Source: Fusobacterium sp. (GTDB taxonomy: Bacteria > Fusobacteriota > Fusobacteriia > Fusobacteriales > Fusobacteriaceae). Taken from it: a stretch of DNA of 13,811 nucleotides. The number at the start of each line of letters is the position of its first letter. Positions within the stretch are counted from its first letter, which is position 1. Positions 1 through 7,032 of this stretch are shown one piece after another. The notes under the pieces were generated by a model. It had not been told where the DNA came from, searched no databases, and was given only the letters and a program-made list of their open reading frames with translations. The stretch spans positions 1-13,811 of the forward strand of contig JAHHTB010000036.1 of the NCBI GenBank assembly GCA_020024855.1, read 5' to 3'. The position numbers and the translations under genes were made by a program.

Positions 1-936
1 TTTTAATTTTCCTATTGCATCTAATCTTGAAATTACTTCTTCAAGTCTACCCTCATCAACTTCTATTTCTTCATTTAAACGTTCCATAGAACTTACACAA
101 TCTTCCAAATCATAATAAACTCTTTCAAGTCTTTCAAGATTTTCTTGAAACTCATCACCATAATCAGAAATTGATTCTATATTTTTCTTACTTGCATATA
201 TTATGCTAAGTGCATTGACTTCACCATTTTTAAGGCAGGCTTCTGCCATAGAAAGTTTTTCTTTTATCTTTCCAGCATTAAAAAGTTTTTTATATTCACT
301 TTCAAGATTTTCATCTTCATCTTTTACAAGATTTACCTTATCAATTTCATCAAGTTGAAATTCATAAAACTCTTTTTTTTCTCTCAGTTCTTTTTTTTCT
401 TCATCAATTCTTTCTATTTTTCTATCAAGTCTTATGAAATTATCAAGAGCAATTTCAAGATTTTTTCTTATTTCTTTTGTTTCTTCTTCAATAAATTTAT
501 CAAGAAGTTTTATATGGTTTTCTCTATTAAGAAGCATTTGATGAGAATGTTGTCCAACTATATCAACAAGAGTTCCCATTATTTCTTTTAACCCTGAAAC
601 AGGTACTCTCATATTATTAACAAAGGCTTTCCCTTTTCCTTTATTATCCATAGTTCTTCTAACAATAACTTCTCCATCTTCAGCTTCTATCCCCAACTCC
701 TCAAGCTCTTTTTCTTGTTCTTTATTTACACTAAAAACACCTTGAGCCACAAGAAGTTTTTCTCCATCACGTAGCATTTCTATGTTTGTTTTTTCTCCAA
801 TAAGAAGATTTATACCACTTAAAATTATTGATTTTCCAGCTCCTGTTTCTCCAGTAAGAGTAATTAGTCCATCTCCAAATTCTAAATCCAGTTTCTCTAT
901 TATTGCTAAATTTTCTATTTGAAGTTCTTTTAACAT
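1..936 (-). CDS. recN: DNA repair ATPase RecN, N-terminal part (cut by window edge)
   Basis: RecN is an SMC-like cytoplasmic ATPase that acts at DNA double-strand breaks. The first 312 codons are visible and the reading frame runs open through base 1, so the C-terminal half (second coiled-coil arm, Walker B) lies outside the window. The Walker A motif GETGAGKS is at residues 29-36, close to the N-terminus as in SMC proteins. The RecN-type Q-loop segment VDIVGQHSHQ is at about 124-133, with the key Gln129. After about residue 145 the protein becomes a charged coiled coil rich in Lys and Glu. The ATG is supported by GGGAG seven bases upstream. The gene follows the envC-like gene after a 199-base gap that holds a hairpin, so it may have its own promoter. 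No clear SOS-type operator was seen upstream. Confidence 0.93.
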   Translation of the reverse strand, partial: MLKELQIENLAIIEKLDLEFGDGLITLTGETGAGKSIILSGINLLIGEKTNIEMLRDGEKLLVAQGVFSVNKEQEKELEELGIEAEDGEVIVRRTMDNKGKGKAFVNNMRVPVSGLKEIMGTLVDIVGQHSHQMLLNRENHIKLLDKFIEEETKEIRKNLEIALDNFIRLDRKIERIDEEKKELREKKEFYEFQLDEIDKVNLVKDEDENLESEYKKLFNAGKIKEKLSMAEACLKNGEVNALSIIYASKKNIESISDYGDEFQENLERLERVYYDLEDCVSSMERLNEEIEVDEGRLEEVISRLDAIGKLK

Positions 937-1008
937 AGATTATCTCCCTATTTTAATTTTTTCAGAATATTTTTTATAAAATTATTTTTATTTATTTTTT
1001 TTATATCA

Positions 1009-1042
1009 TAATAAGAGAGAATATAAAAATTCTCTCTTATTA
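1009..1042. repeat. Perfect inverted repeat (14-bp stem, 6-base loop) between envC-like gene and recN
   Basis: Bases 1009-1022 pair perfectly with 1029-1042 around the loop 1023-1028; the core is AAGAGAGAA/TTCTCTCTT. It lies 94 bases past the envC-like stop and 73 bases before the recN start. Neither strand has a clean T-run directly after the stem (the minus strand continues TGATATAAAA), so it is not a canonical intrinsic terminator. It may stabilise the 3' end of the ftsX-envC transcript or attenuate read-through into recN. The rest of the 937-1135 gap is AT-rich and shows no gene and no convincing promoter. Confidence 0.6.
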
Positions 1043-1135
1043 AAAAATTTTTGATTTTATTGTACAACTAATAATCCTATTTTTTCTTTATTATCAAAAT
1101 AATACATTTTTTATTTTTTCTTAAAATTAAACTTT

Positions 1136-2242
1136 TTAAAACATTAGCTCTGGATTTATTGGTTTTAAATTAAATCTTACTTCATAATAAAGATTAGGTT
1201 TTCCTTCTGTTGAAAGTCCAAGTATACCAATTGGTTCATTAGCTTCAACTCTTTGGTTTACTTTTACTCTTGCTGAAATAATATTTCCATACACTCCAAT
1301 AGTATTGTAACCATAATCTATCATTATAACTTTTCCAAGTCCTTGGAGTTTATCAACATATATAACTTTTCCTTTCATTGAAGCCCTTACTCTGTTTCCT
1401 AAGTTTGAGCTTATTTCAATACCATTACTCATTACTGATTTTGCTTTTTGTTGTTTAAACCTTACAGTAATACTTCCTTGAACTGGCTTTAGTGCTTTTC
1501 CTAAATTTGCTTGTGCTTTATTAAAATCTATATCTTTAGACATTACAGTTCTTTTTTTAATAATATCTTCTATTTCTTTTTCTATTCTTTGCTTTTCTTT
1601 TTCTAAATGGCTTATTGTTTTGATGTGAGTTGTTTTTTCTAAATTTAATTTTTTTATAAGTTCATTTTGTTCTTCTTGCTTTTTAGCTATTTGAACTTTC
1701 TTAGCATTAAGCTGACTTTTAAGAAAACTTAATTTTCTTTTTTCTTTTTCAATGTTTGCCTTTACTGTTGCTATATCTGTTTGAATATCTTTTATCTTTG
1801 TCATTCTATTAAGATCTTCATAAAGTACTCTTGCAAATTGTTTTTTTAAAATACTCTCTTCTTCAAAACCTTGATGCCCTTGAGTTTTTCTTGACCAAGC
1901 AATTATTTTAGCATCAAACTCTGCTTTTTTTCTTTGAAGTTCATTAGAACTTAAAGTCATATTTTTTTCACCATAATCAATATTTTTAGAAACAACTTCT
2001 ATTTCTACTTCTATTTTATCTTTATCTCTTTCAATAGCTTCAATATCTTTTTTTATATCTTCTATCTGCTGAGTAATTGTTTTCTTCTCTATATCTATAT
2101 TTTCAATTCTTTGATTTTTAGCTTTTATTTCACTATCTAATTTTTTAATTTGTTCTTTCATGGCATCAACAGAAGAACCATAAGTAATAAATGATAATCC
2201 TAGAAAAAAAATTATTGTTTTTTTCATAACTGTTATTTTCAT
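1136..2242 (-). CDS. envC: EnvC-like murein hydrolase activator with degenerate LytM (M23) domain
   Basis: A probable exported coiled-coil protein of 368 residues. A signal peptide covers about residues 7-27 (Lys-Lys, a hydrophobic stretch, then a VDA site before Met28). A long charged coiled coil follows from about 28 to 250, then a C-terminal LytM/M23-like domain at about 253-368. The zinc ligands of active M23 peptidases are all replaced: the HxGxD site reads SNGIE (272-276), the YxH site reads YGN (318-320), and the HLHFE site reads NLYYE (350-354). Escherichia coli EnvC has the same kind of loss; it does not cut peptidoglycan itself but activates AmiA/AmiB amidases under FtsEX control. 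The start is set by GGAG seven bases upstream, and the ATG overlaps the ftsX stop (ATGA), implying coupled translation. An internal ATG at residue 6 has no ribosome binding site. It probably acts in cell separation. Confidence 0.85.
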   Translation of the reverse strand: MKITVMKKTIIFFLGLSFITYGSSVDAMKEQIKKLDSEIKAKNQRIENIDIEKKTITQQIEDIKKDIEAIERDKDKIEVEIEVVSKNIDYGEKNMTLSSNELQRKKAEFDAKIIAWSRKTQGHQGFEEESILKKQFARVLYEDLNRMTKIKDIQTDIATVKANIEKEKRKLSFLKSQLNAKKVQIAKKQEEQNELIKKLNLEKTTHIKTISHLEKEKQRIEKEIEDIIKKRTVMSKDIDFNKAQANLGKALKPVQGSITVRFKQQKAKSVMSNGIEISSNLGNRVRASMKGKVIYVDKLQGLGKVIMIDYGYNTIGVYGNIISARVKVNQRVEANEPIGILGLSTEGKPNLYYEVRFNLKPINPELMF

Positions 2243-3069
2243 TTTCTAACTCCAATTTTTCTATTTGTTGGTATAAACCATGCAAGTATTATTACAAATA
2301 TTGTTACTCCTGTTTGAATATAAAATATTTGTAAAAGACTTAACAAGTCCATAAAAATAGAGCCTTTAATTAATCCTTTTCTTATTATAACATAAAAGTT
2401 AAAGAAAGTAAGAAGGCCTATGAGAGTTGAAACTGTAAAAGGAAGAAGATTAACATTCTTTGCCTTAATATAGTTTCTTGGATTTGTATCATCAATAATA
2501 ATATTCATTAAATAATCAGCTTCTATTTGTGATTTAAAAATAGAGCTAAGTGTAAAAAGTGAGCAAAGCATTCCAACTGCAAAAATTATTCCAAAAAGAT
2601 TTAATACTTTTACTCTGTTATTTATTTCAGAAATATATATTCCATCAATAAAAAATTCTTTTATTCCCTGACTTTCTTCAAGAACAGACTGAAGTTTTTC
2701 TACATCTTCAGCTTTTTTAAAATATATTCTTAATGTATCAGGAAGAGGATTTTCACCTCTTGGAATTACAATTCCTAGATTTTTTTGTAAATCTTGAAAA
2801 GCTGTGTAACTATCTATATATATTACTTTTTGAACTTCTTTAAGACTTAAAAGTCTCTGTTCTAATTCTTCTTTATTTGATTGAGAAAGGCTGCTTTGGA
2901 GTTCAGCCATTATGAAATTTTTACCTTTTAATTCATTTACTTGAGAGGAAATATTTAAAAAACTAGCAAAAAATATATTAAAAGTAAAGGTAATAGCTAT
3001 AATTGTTAAAAATCCTCTTTTTATTCCAGTAAATTTTTTTATTTCTCTTCTTTTGTTAACATTAAACAT
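2239..3069 (-). CDS. ftsX: Cell division permease-like protein FtsX
   Basis: An integral inner-membrane protein of 276 residues with the FtsX layout: a basic cytoplasmic N-terminus, TM1 at about 19-40, an extracytoplasmic domain at about 41-152 containing the family-typical NPLPDTLRI segment (107-115), then TM2 at about 155-177, TM3 at about 208-229 and TM4 at about 245-267. FtsX pairs with the ATPase FtsE to pass a cytoplasmic signal to a periplasmic or extracellular coiled-coil hydrolase or activator. Here that partner is the overlapping EnvC-like gene. No ftsE gene lies next to it: the gene upstream is transketolase, beyond a terminator. The ribosome binding site is weak (AAAGG about 12 bases before the ATG), but no better start is visible. 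The gap 3070-3120 must hold the promoter, yet it is so AT-rich that no single -35/-10 pair stands out. Confidence 0.88.
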   Translation of the reverse strand: MFNVNKRREIKKFTGIKRGFLTIIAITFTFNIFFASFLNISSQVNELKGKNFIMAELQSSLSQSNKEELEQRLLSLKEVQKVIYIDSYTAFQDLQKNLGIVIPRGENPLPDTLRIYFKKAEDVEKLQSVLEESQGIKEFFIDGIYISEINNRVKVLNLFGIIFAVGMLCSLFTLSSIFKSQIEADYLMNIIIDDTNPRNYIKAKNVNLLPFTVSTLIGLLTFFNFYVIIRKGLIKGSIFMDLLSLLQIFYIQTGVTIFVIILAWFIPTNRKIGVRK

Positions 3070-3120
3070 AACAGCACTCTGCCTTTCTTATTTAAATTTA
3101 TAAAATTTAATTTTACTAAT

Positions 3121-3202
3121 TTAAAAATAAAGCTGAAAATAAAATTTTCAAAATTAAAAATAGCTGATATTTTTATATGAAAAATTTTATTTTTCAGCTT
3201 TT
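3121..3202 (-). terminator. Long hairpin terminator after the transketolase genes
   Basis: Outer arms 3129-3150 and 3178-3201 match over about 22 bases with two single-base bulges (AAAGCTGAAAA-TAAAATTTT against its complement). The interior holds a second perfect 8-bp stem, 3155-3162 with 3168-3175, around GCTGA. On the minus strand the structure begins about 35 bases past the transketolase stop and is followed by TTTATTTTT, which fits an intrinsic terminator. It separates the transketolase transcript from ftsX-envC. Confidence 0.75.
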
Positions 3203-3236
3203 AAAATATTTTAAATAAATTAAAATATTTTCTCTA

Positions 3237-4163
3237 TTATAAATTTTCTTTTATAACAGATATTAATTTTGCTGCTGTAAGCTCATACTTTTCTAATAGT
3301 TCTTCTCCAGTTCCACTTTGACCAAATTTATCATAAATTCCCACTTTTTTAACTTTAGTAGGGTGAACTTCTGATAAGAATTCAGATACAGCTGAACCTA
3401 ATCCACCTATTACAGAATGTTCTTCTGCTGTTACTATGAATTTAGTTTCTTGAGCTGCTTTTAAAATAGTTTCTCCATCAAGAGGTTTTATTGTTCCAAC
3501 ATTTATAACTCTTATAGAAATTCCTTCTTTTTTAAGTTCTTCAGCTGCTTTTAATGCTTCTGCTGTCATAAGACCAGTTGATACTATTGTAACATCTTTA
3601 CCATCTCTTATTGTATTTGCAATTCCAATTTGGAAATCATAATTATCATCAAATAAAACAGGAACATTTAATCTTCCCATTCTAATATAGACAGGTCCAT
3701 CATATTCAGCTGCTGCAAAAACCATTTTTTTAGTTTCAGTTGCATCTGCGGGAGATAAAACTACCATTCCAGGAATAGCTCTCATTATAGCAATATCTTC
3801 TACTGATTGATGAGATCCTCCATCTTCTCCAACAGATATTCCAGCATGAGTAGGTGCTATTTTAACATTTAATTTAGGATAAGCAACTGTATTTCTTATT
3901 TGCTCAAATCCTCTTCCTGCTGCAAACATAGCAAATGTTGAAGCAAAGGCTACTTTTCCACATGTTGCAAAACCTGCAGCTGTTCCAATTAGATCTGCTT
4001 CAGCTATCCCAACATTAAAATGTCTTTCAGGAAAAGCTTTCTTAAACATATTTGTTTTTGTTGATCCAGATAAATCTGCATCTAGTACTACTACATTTTC
4101 ATTTATTTTTCCAAGCTCAACTAAAGCCTCTCCATAAGCTTCTCTTGTCGCTTTTTTTATCAT
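3237..4163 (-). CDS. tkt: Transketolase, C-terminal subunit (pyrimidine-binding and C domains)
   Basis: This is the second half of a split transketolase (308 residues), which transfers two-carbon ketol units between sugar phosphates in the non-oxidative pentose phosphate pathway. The pyrimidine-binding domain contains VGIAEADLIG (51-60), whose Glu55 matches the glutamate that activates the thiamine diphosphate aminopyrimidine ring. PTHAGISVGEDGGSHQ (104-119) and PVYIRMGR (157-164) are family signatures, and a transketolase C-terminal domain follows from about 190. The gene lies 33 bases after the N-terminal subunit in the same direction, with a strong AGGAGGAG site before the ATG. The two polypeptides together reproduce a full transketolase and must form a joint enzyme, since the cofactor site lies between the domains. 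The related DXP synthase is less likely because that enzyme is normally a single longer chain. Confidence 0.95.
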   Translation of the reverse strand: MIKKATREAYGEALVELGKINENVVVLDADLSGSTKTNMFKKAFPERHFNVGIAEADLIGTAAGFATCGKVAFASTFAMFAAGRGFEQIRNTVAYPKLNVKIAPTHAGISVGEDGGSHQSVEDIAIMRAIPGMVVLSPADATETKKMVFAAAEYDGPVYIRMGRLNVPVLFDDNYDFQIGIANTIRDGKDVTIVSTGLMTAEALKAAEELKKEGISIRVINVGTIKPLDGETILKAAQETKFIVTAEEHSVIGGLGSAVSEFLSEVHPTKVKKVGIYDKFGQSGTGEELLEKYELTAAKLISVIKENL

Positions 4164-4196
4164 AATTATATTCTCCTCCTAGGTTATCCTAAAATT

Positions 4197-5018
4197 TTAG
4201 TCATTTTTACATAAATCTTCTAATGCTTTTTCAGTTTGTTCTGCATTTGGTGCACTTCCATGCCAAGATGCAAGATTTTCCATGAAAGAAACTCCTTTTC
4301 CTTTTACTGTTTTAGCTATTATCATTGTAGGTTGATTTTTTATAGTTCTAGCTTCATCTAAAGCAGCTATTATTTCTTCGAATTTATGACCATTTATTTC
4401 TATTACATGCCAACCAAAAGCTCTCCATTTATCAGCTAAAGGTCCAACATTCATAACTTTTTCTACTTCTCCATCTATTTGAAGACCATTTGAATCAAGG
4501 AAAGCACAAAGATTATCAAGTTTATAATGAGCTGCTGTCATTGCAGCTTCCCAAACTTGTCCTTCTTGTTGTTCCCCATCTCCTAGTAAAGCATAAACTC
4601 TATAATCTTTCTTATCAAGTTTTCCTGCAAGAGCCATTCCATTTGCAATAGATAATCCCTGTCCTAAAGAACCAGTTGATGCTTCTACTCCTGGAAGTTT
4701 TTTCATATCAGGATGACCTTGAAGAGGTGATCCAAATTTTCTTAAAGTCATTAGTAAGTCTTTTTCAAAATATCCTTTCTCTGCAAGTGCTGCATATAGT
4801 ATAGGAGCGGCATGTCCTTTGCAAAGAACAAATCTATCTCTATCCTCCATTTTTGGATTTTTAGGATCTACATTCATTTCAGAAAAATATAATGTAGTTA
4901 TAATGTCTGCTGCTGATAAAGATCCTCCTGGGTGTCCTGATTTAGCATTACAGATCATTTTTACAACATTTTTTCTAAGTTCATTAGCTGTTTTTGATAA
5001 AAGATTAATATCCTTCAT
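4197..5018 (-). CDS. tkt: Transketolase, N-terminal subunit (thiamine diphosphate-binding)
   Basis: The first half of the split transketolase, 273 residues. It carries the substrate/cofactor motifs SGHPGGS (27-33), KGHA (67-70) and STGSLGQG (114-121). The diphosphate/Mg-binding motif is GDGEQQEGQ (146-154), with the distal DSNG at 175-178. The open frame extends upstream to a TTG at 5033, but those codons contain the ribosome binding site itself (AAAGGAG five bases before the ATG), so the ATG ending at 5018 is chosen. It is the first gene of a two-gene operon driven by the near-consensus promoter at 5050-5079. Split transketolases are common in Clostridia, Fusobacteria and archaea, so the split is natural rather than a frameshift. 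Each half has its own ribosome binding site and stop. Confidence 0.95.
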   Translation of the reverse strand: MKDINLLSKTANELRKNVVKMICNAKSGHPGGSLSAADIITTLYFSEMNVDPKNPKMEDRDRFVLCKGHAAPILYAALAEKGYFEKDLLMTLRKFGSPLQGHPDMKKLPGVEASTGSLGQGLSIANGMALAGKLDKKDYRVYALLGDGEQQEGQVWEAAMTAAHYKLDNLCAFLDSNGLQIDGEVEKVMNVGPLADKWRAFGWHVIEINGHKFEEIIAALDEARTIKNQPTMIIAKTVKGKGVSFMENLASWHGSAPNAEQTEKALEDLCKND

Positions 5019-5049
5019 TTTTTCTCCTTTCAAATATATATTTAATTAA

Positions 5050-5079
5050 ATTATATTATTTTGACAGTAAAATTGTCAA
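5050..5079 (-). promoter_or_regulatory. Housekeeping-sigma promoter of the transketolase operon
   Basis: On the minus strand, TTGACA (5074-5079) is separated by 18 bases from TATAAT (5050-5055). Both hexamers are perfect consensus. The -10 ends 32 bases before the transketolase ATG, leaving a short leader with a strong ribosome binding site. In so AT-rich a sequence, the two exact hexamers and the GC-containing -35 make this one of the most credible promoters in the window. Confidence 0.85.
5061..5079. repeat. Inverted repeat TTGACA-N7-TGTCAA overlapping the transketolase -35
   Basis: TTGACA (5061-5066) and TGTCAA (5074-5079) form a dyad with a 7-base centre. One arm is exactly the -35 hexamer of the transketolase promoter, and the other lies in its spacer. 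The position would suit an operator that blocks RNA polymerase, but a chance dyad cannot be excluded because one arm is fixed by the promoter. No regulator family was recognised from the site. Confidence 0.4.
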
Positions 5080-5136
5080 GAAAATAGGTTTACTAGCAAA
5101 TAAAGAAATTTCATAAAAGTTATTTAAATTTTTTAT

Positions 5137-5733
5137 TTATTTCTTCATATCTTTTATATAAATTATTATCTGCTCCTTACCTTTCATTATATTTTTATTT
5201 ATTTCTTTAAATTTTGTATTTCCTATTAAAATAAAAATTATTAAAAAAAGTACACAAGGTCTAAAAAATTTTTCTTCTTTTACCATGTTCTTTAAAAAAG
5301 TCCATAATGCTAGAATACCTAAAAATATAAATTCTTCAAAATTACGTGTCATTTTAATAGCTAGATAAGTTGATATTGTTATAAAAATAATAAAAAGTAG
5401 TTTACTTATTTTTGGTGAAAGAGCAATTCTTGCAACAGGTAGATGTAAAAGAGCTCCTCTATTCCAACCTTTTGGGAAAAAATCAAAAATAAAATGTACT
5501 GCAAATGCAAGAGCAAATCCTGCTATAAAAAGTCGGAAAGTATCATTTTTTTCTTTTTTATAAAGTTCAATTAGTAAAAATAAAAAAATAGGACTATGTG
5601 TTAAAATACTTCTATGTTGCAATTTTAATTTAAAATCATAATCAGGAAATTTTATTCCAACTAAAAAAGCAGTAATAGTTACAATTATACCTATAAGTCC
5701 TACTTTATCTACATAATTTAAAAATAATTCCAT
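5137..5733 (-). CDS. YdjM-type membrane-bound metal-dependent hydrolase
   Basis: A 198-residue membrane protein with the YdjM/DUF457 family pattern of acidic and histidine motifs: PDYD (30-33), HRSILTHS (40-47) and HFIFD (80-84), which probably bind a metal. Hydrophobic segments lie at about 11-27, 48-58, 68-84, 112-126, 136-148 and 160-171. The substrate of this family is not established; members are called hydrolases by similarity and some in Enterobacteria are LexA-regulated. Here it is a single gene: a terminator closes the nusB operon upstream, and the transketolase promoter begins 58 bases downstream. No obvious terminator follows it, so read-through into transketolase is possible. GGAGAG lies four bases before the ATG. 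The promoter must lie in 5734-5800, but that stretch is AT-rich and no hexamer pair is convincing. Confidence 0.8.
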   Translation of the reverse strand: MELFLNYVDKVGLIGIIVTITAFLVGIKFPDYDFKLKLQHRSILTHSPIFLFLLIELYKKEKNDTFRLFIAGFALAFAVHFIFDFFPKGWNRGALLHLPVARIALSPKISKLLFIIFITISTYLAIKMTRNFEEFIFLGILALWTFLKNMVKEEKFFRPCVLFLIIFILIGNTKFKEINKNIMKGKEQIIIYIKDMKK

Positions 5734-5800
5734 TTATCTCTCCATTTATTGTTTTTACATGTACATTTTACTATATTTTTAAAAAAAAATCACTAATTAA

Positions 5801-5836
5801 TAATTATAAAAAACGGTTGAAAAATTCAACCGTTTT
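5801..5836 (-). terminator. Intrinsic terminator of the acc-asp23-nusB operon
   Basis: A perfect 12-bp stem (5810-5821 with 5825-5836) contains AACGGTTGAA and closes on a 3-base loop. On the minus strand it starts about 26 bases after the nusB stop and runs into TTTTTT then ATAATTA, a standard intrinsic terminator. The plus strand also has a short T-run after the stem, but nothing is transcribed toward it from that side. Confidence 0.88.
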
Positions 5837-5861
5837 CTATAATTATTACTGAATTTTAATT

Positions 5862-6257
5862 TTAAACGAATTTTGCTAATACACCATTTACAAATTCATA
5901 AGTTTTTGTATCACCATATTTTTTTGCAAGTTCTACTGCTTCGTTTATAATTATCTCTTTTGGAGTATCCTTATATAAAATTTCATAAACGGATATTTTT
6001 AAAAGAGCTTTTTCAACATTTCCTACTCTTTCAAAACTCCAACCCTTCATTTTTTCATCTAATTTTGTAAGAATATTTTCTTTATTCTCAATAGCTCCTT
6101 TTGCATATTCTGTTAAGAATTTTTTATCTTTTTCATTTAATTCTATGTCATTTTCTCTTTCTAAATAAGAACTTAAAATTATACTTAAATCTTTTCCACT
6201 TATTTCTGATTCAAATACCATTTTAAATAATTCTTCTCTAGCTAACCTTCTGCTCAT
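5862..6257 (-). CDS. nusB: Transcription antitermination factor NusB
   Basis: A 131-residue all-helical cytoplasmic protein that binds boxA RNA with NusE (S10) during rRNA transcription. Family signatures are the N-terminal SRRLAREELFKMVFE (2-16) and the C-terminal segment LLKISVYEILY (85-95), followed by PKEIIINEAVELAKKYGD (99-116) and the final FVNGVLAKFV. The length is normal. AAAGGGG precedes the ATG by four to five bases. It is the last gene of the operon that begins with accB, 15 bases after the DUF2273 gene, and a terminator follows. The nusB position after an Asp23-family gene matches the Bacillus accB-accC-yqhY-nusB order. Confidence 0.95.
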   Translation of the reverse strand: MSRRLAREELFKMVFESEISGKDLSIILSSYLERENDIELNEKDKKFLTEYAKGAIENKENILTKLDEKMKGWSFERVGNVEKALLKISVYEILYKDTPKEIIINEAVELAKKYGDTKTYEFVNGVLAKFV

Positions 6258-6272
6258 GTTTTCCCCTTTAAA

Positions 6273-6482
6273 TTAATCTTGTAATTTTTCTATTATTTTC
6301 TTTTTTACTCTTTTTATAATAGTACTATCTCCTATTTTATATCCAATACAAGTGACTACGATTATAAATATAGTAGCTAGTATTCCATATTGAACTAAAA
6401 GAATTGCTATTATAAAACCTATTATTGCTCCAAATATTTTTTTTCTTTTTTCTATAAAAGAAACTATCATCTCTTCAAGCAT
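6273..6482 (-). CDS. Small membrane protein of the DUF2273 family
   Basis: A 69-residue protein with a short charged N-terminus, two closely spaced hydrophobic segments (about 17-31 and 33-48) joined around GILATIFI, then IGYKIGD and a basic Lys-rich tail (57-69). This is the DUF2273 pattern. Such proteins are habitually found between AmaP and Asp23-family genes in Firmicutes and are thought to belong to the same membrane-anchored envelope complex; their exact role is unknown. GAGGTGA sits six bases before the ATG. The gene is tightly packed, 13 bases after amaP and 15 bases before nusB. Confidence 0.85.
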   Translation of the reverse strand: MLEEMIVSFIEKRKKIFGAIIGFIIAILLVQYGILATIFIIVVTCIGYKIGDSTIIKRVKKKIIEKLQD

Positions 6483-6495
6483 ATAAAATCACCTC

Positions 6496-7011
6496 TTATA
6501 TATTTGTATTTGGACTATTTTTTAATGAAAGTTTCTTTATTTTAACTGTGACAACACTAACTTCTAATTGTAATTTATCTTGAAGTTCATATTTAACAGC
6601 ATTTTGTATTTCAGAAGTCTTTTCAGATATACTTTTATTAGTCTCCATATCCATATAAATTGTTATAGTATGTTTCTTACCTTTTTTTCCACAAACTATT
6701 TTTATATTTCTAACTTCTTTATCACGATTTAAAATTTCTTTTATTATATTTTTAATAGAATCAATAGAAATTTTTACTTCTCCATTTTCATTTTTTATTA
6801 TATATCCTTCTTCTCTTGAAAAAAGTGTTCCAAATTTTAAAAGAGAAATAAATAGATATATAAAGGAAACTATTAAAATAGTTAGTTTCCACATAAATCC
6901 ATCTATATTGAATCTAACTAAAAATCCTGGAACTGTTACATAAACAATACCCACTATTGATAAAACAAATATCCCTAACCATGCAAAAAAGAATATAATT
7001 TTTTTTAGCAT
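6496..7011 (-). CDS. amaP: AmaP-like membrane anchor for Asp23
   Basis: A 171-residue protein with two N-terminal membrane segments (about 4-27 and 42-62). A soluble cytoplasmic domain follows at about 70-160 and resembles an Asp23/Gls24 fold, with alternating strands such as EVKISIDSIKNII and VRNIKIVC and a final VSVVTVKIKKL strand. In Staphylococcus aureus AmaP anchors the abundant protein Asp23 at the membrane. The gene directly follows the Asp23-family gene by 21 bases and precedes DUF2273 by 13. The ribosome binding site AAAGGG is about ten bases before the ATG, so translation is probably modest. The assignment rests on membrane layout and neighbourhood as much as on sequence. Confidence 0.82.
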   Translation of the reverse strand: MLKKIIFFFAWLGIFVLSIVGIVYVTVPGFLVRFNIDGFMWKLTILIVSFIYLFISLLKFGTLFSREEGYIIKNENGEVKISIDSIKNIIKEILNRDKEVRNIKIVCGKKGKKHTITIYMDMETNKSISEKTSEIQNAVKYELQDKLQLEVSVVTVKIKKLSLKNSPNTNI

Positions 7012-7032
7012 AATATCACGTCCCTTTTATTT

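Noticed and set aside
355..591. Plus-strand open frame of 78 codons rich in Phe, Lys and Ser
   Set aside because: It is antisense to the clear recN coding frame, and its composition is what AT-rich antisense of Lys/Glu codons gives. It has no ribosome binding site and no family resemblance.
937..1135. Possible SOS operator or clear promoter upstream of recN
   Set aside because: The stretch is almost entirely A and T; candidate hexamers match only partly and no dyad resembling a LexA site was found.
3237..5018. Transketolase in two pieces considered as a frameshifted pseudogene
   Set aside because: Each piece ends at a domain border and has its own strong ribosome binding site, with a 33-base gap and all motifs intact. 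This is the known natural split form.
5019..5033. TTG at 5033 as the start of the transketolase N-terminal subunit
   Set aside because: The five extra codons contain the AAAGGAG ribosome binding site of the ATG at 5018, so translation should begin at that ATG.
4819..5049. Plus-strand open frame of 76 codons
   Set aside because: It is antisense to the start of the transketolase N-terminal gene and runs over that gene's promoter. No supporting ribosome binding site or recognisable protein pattern.
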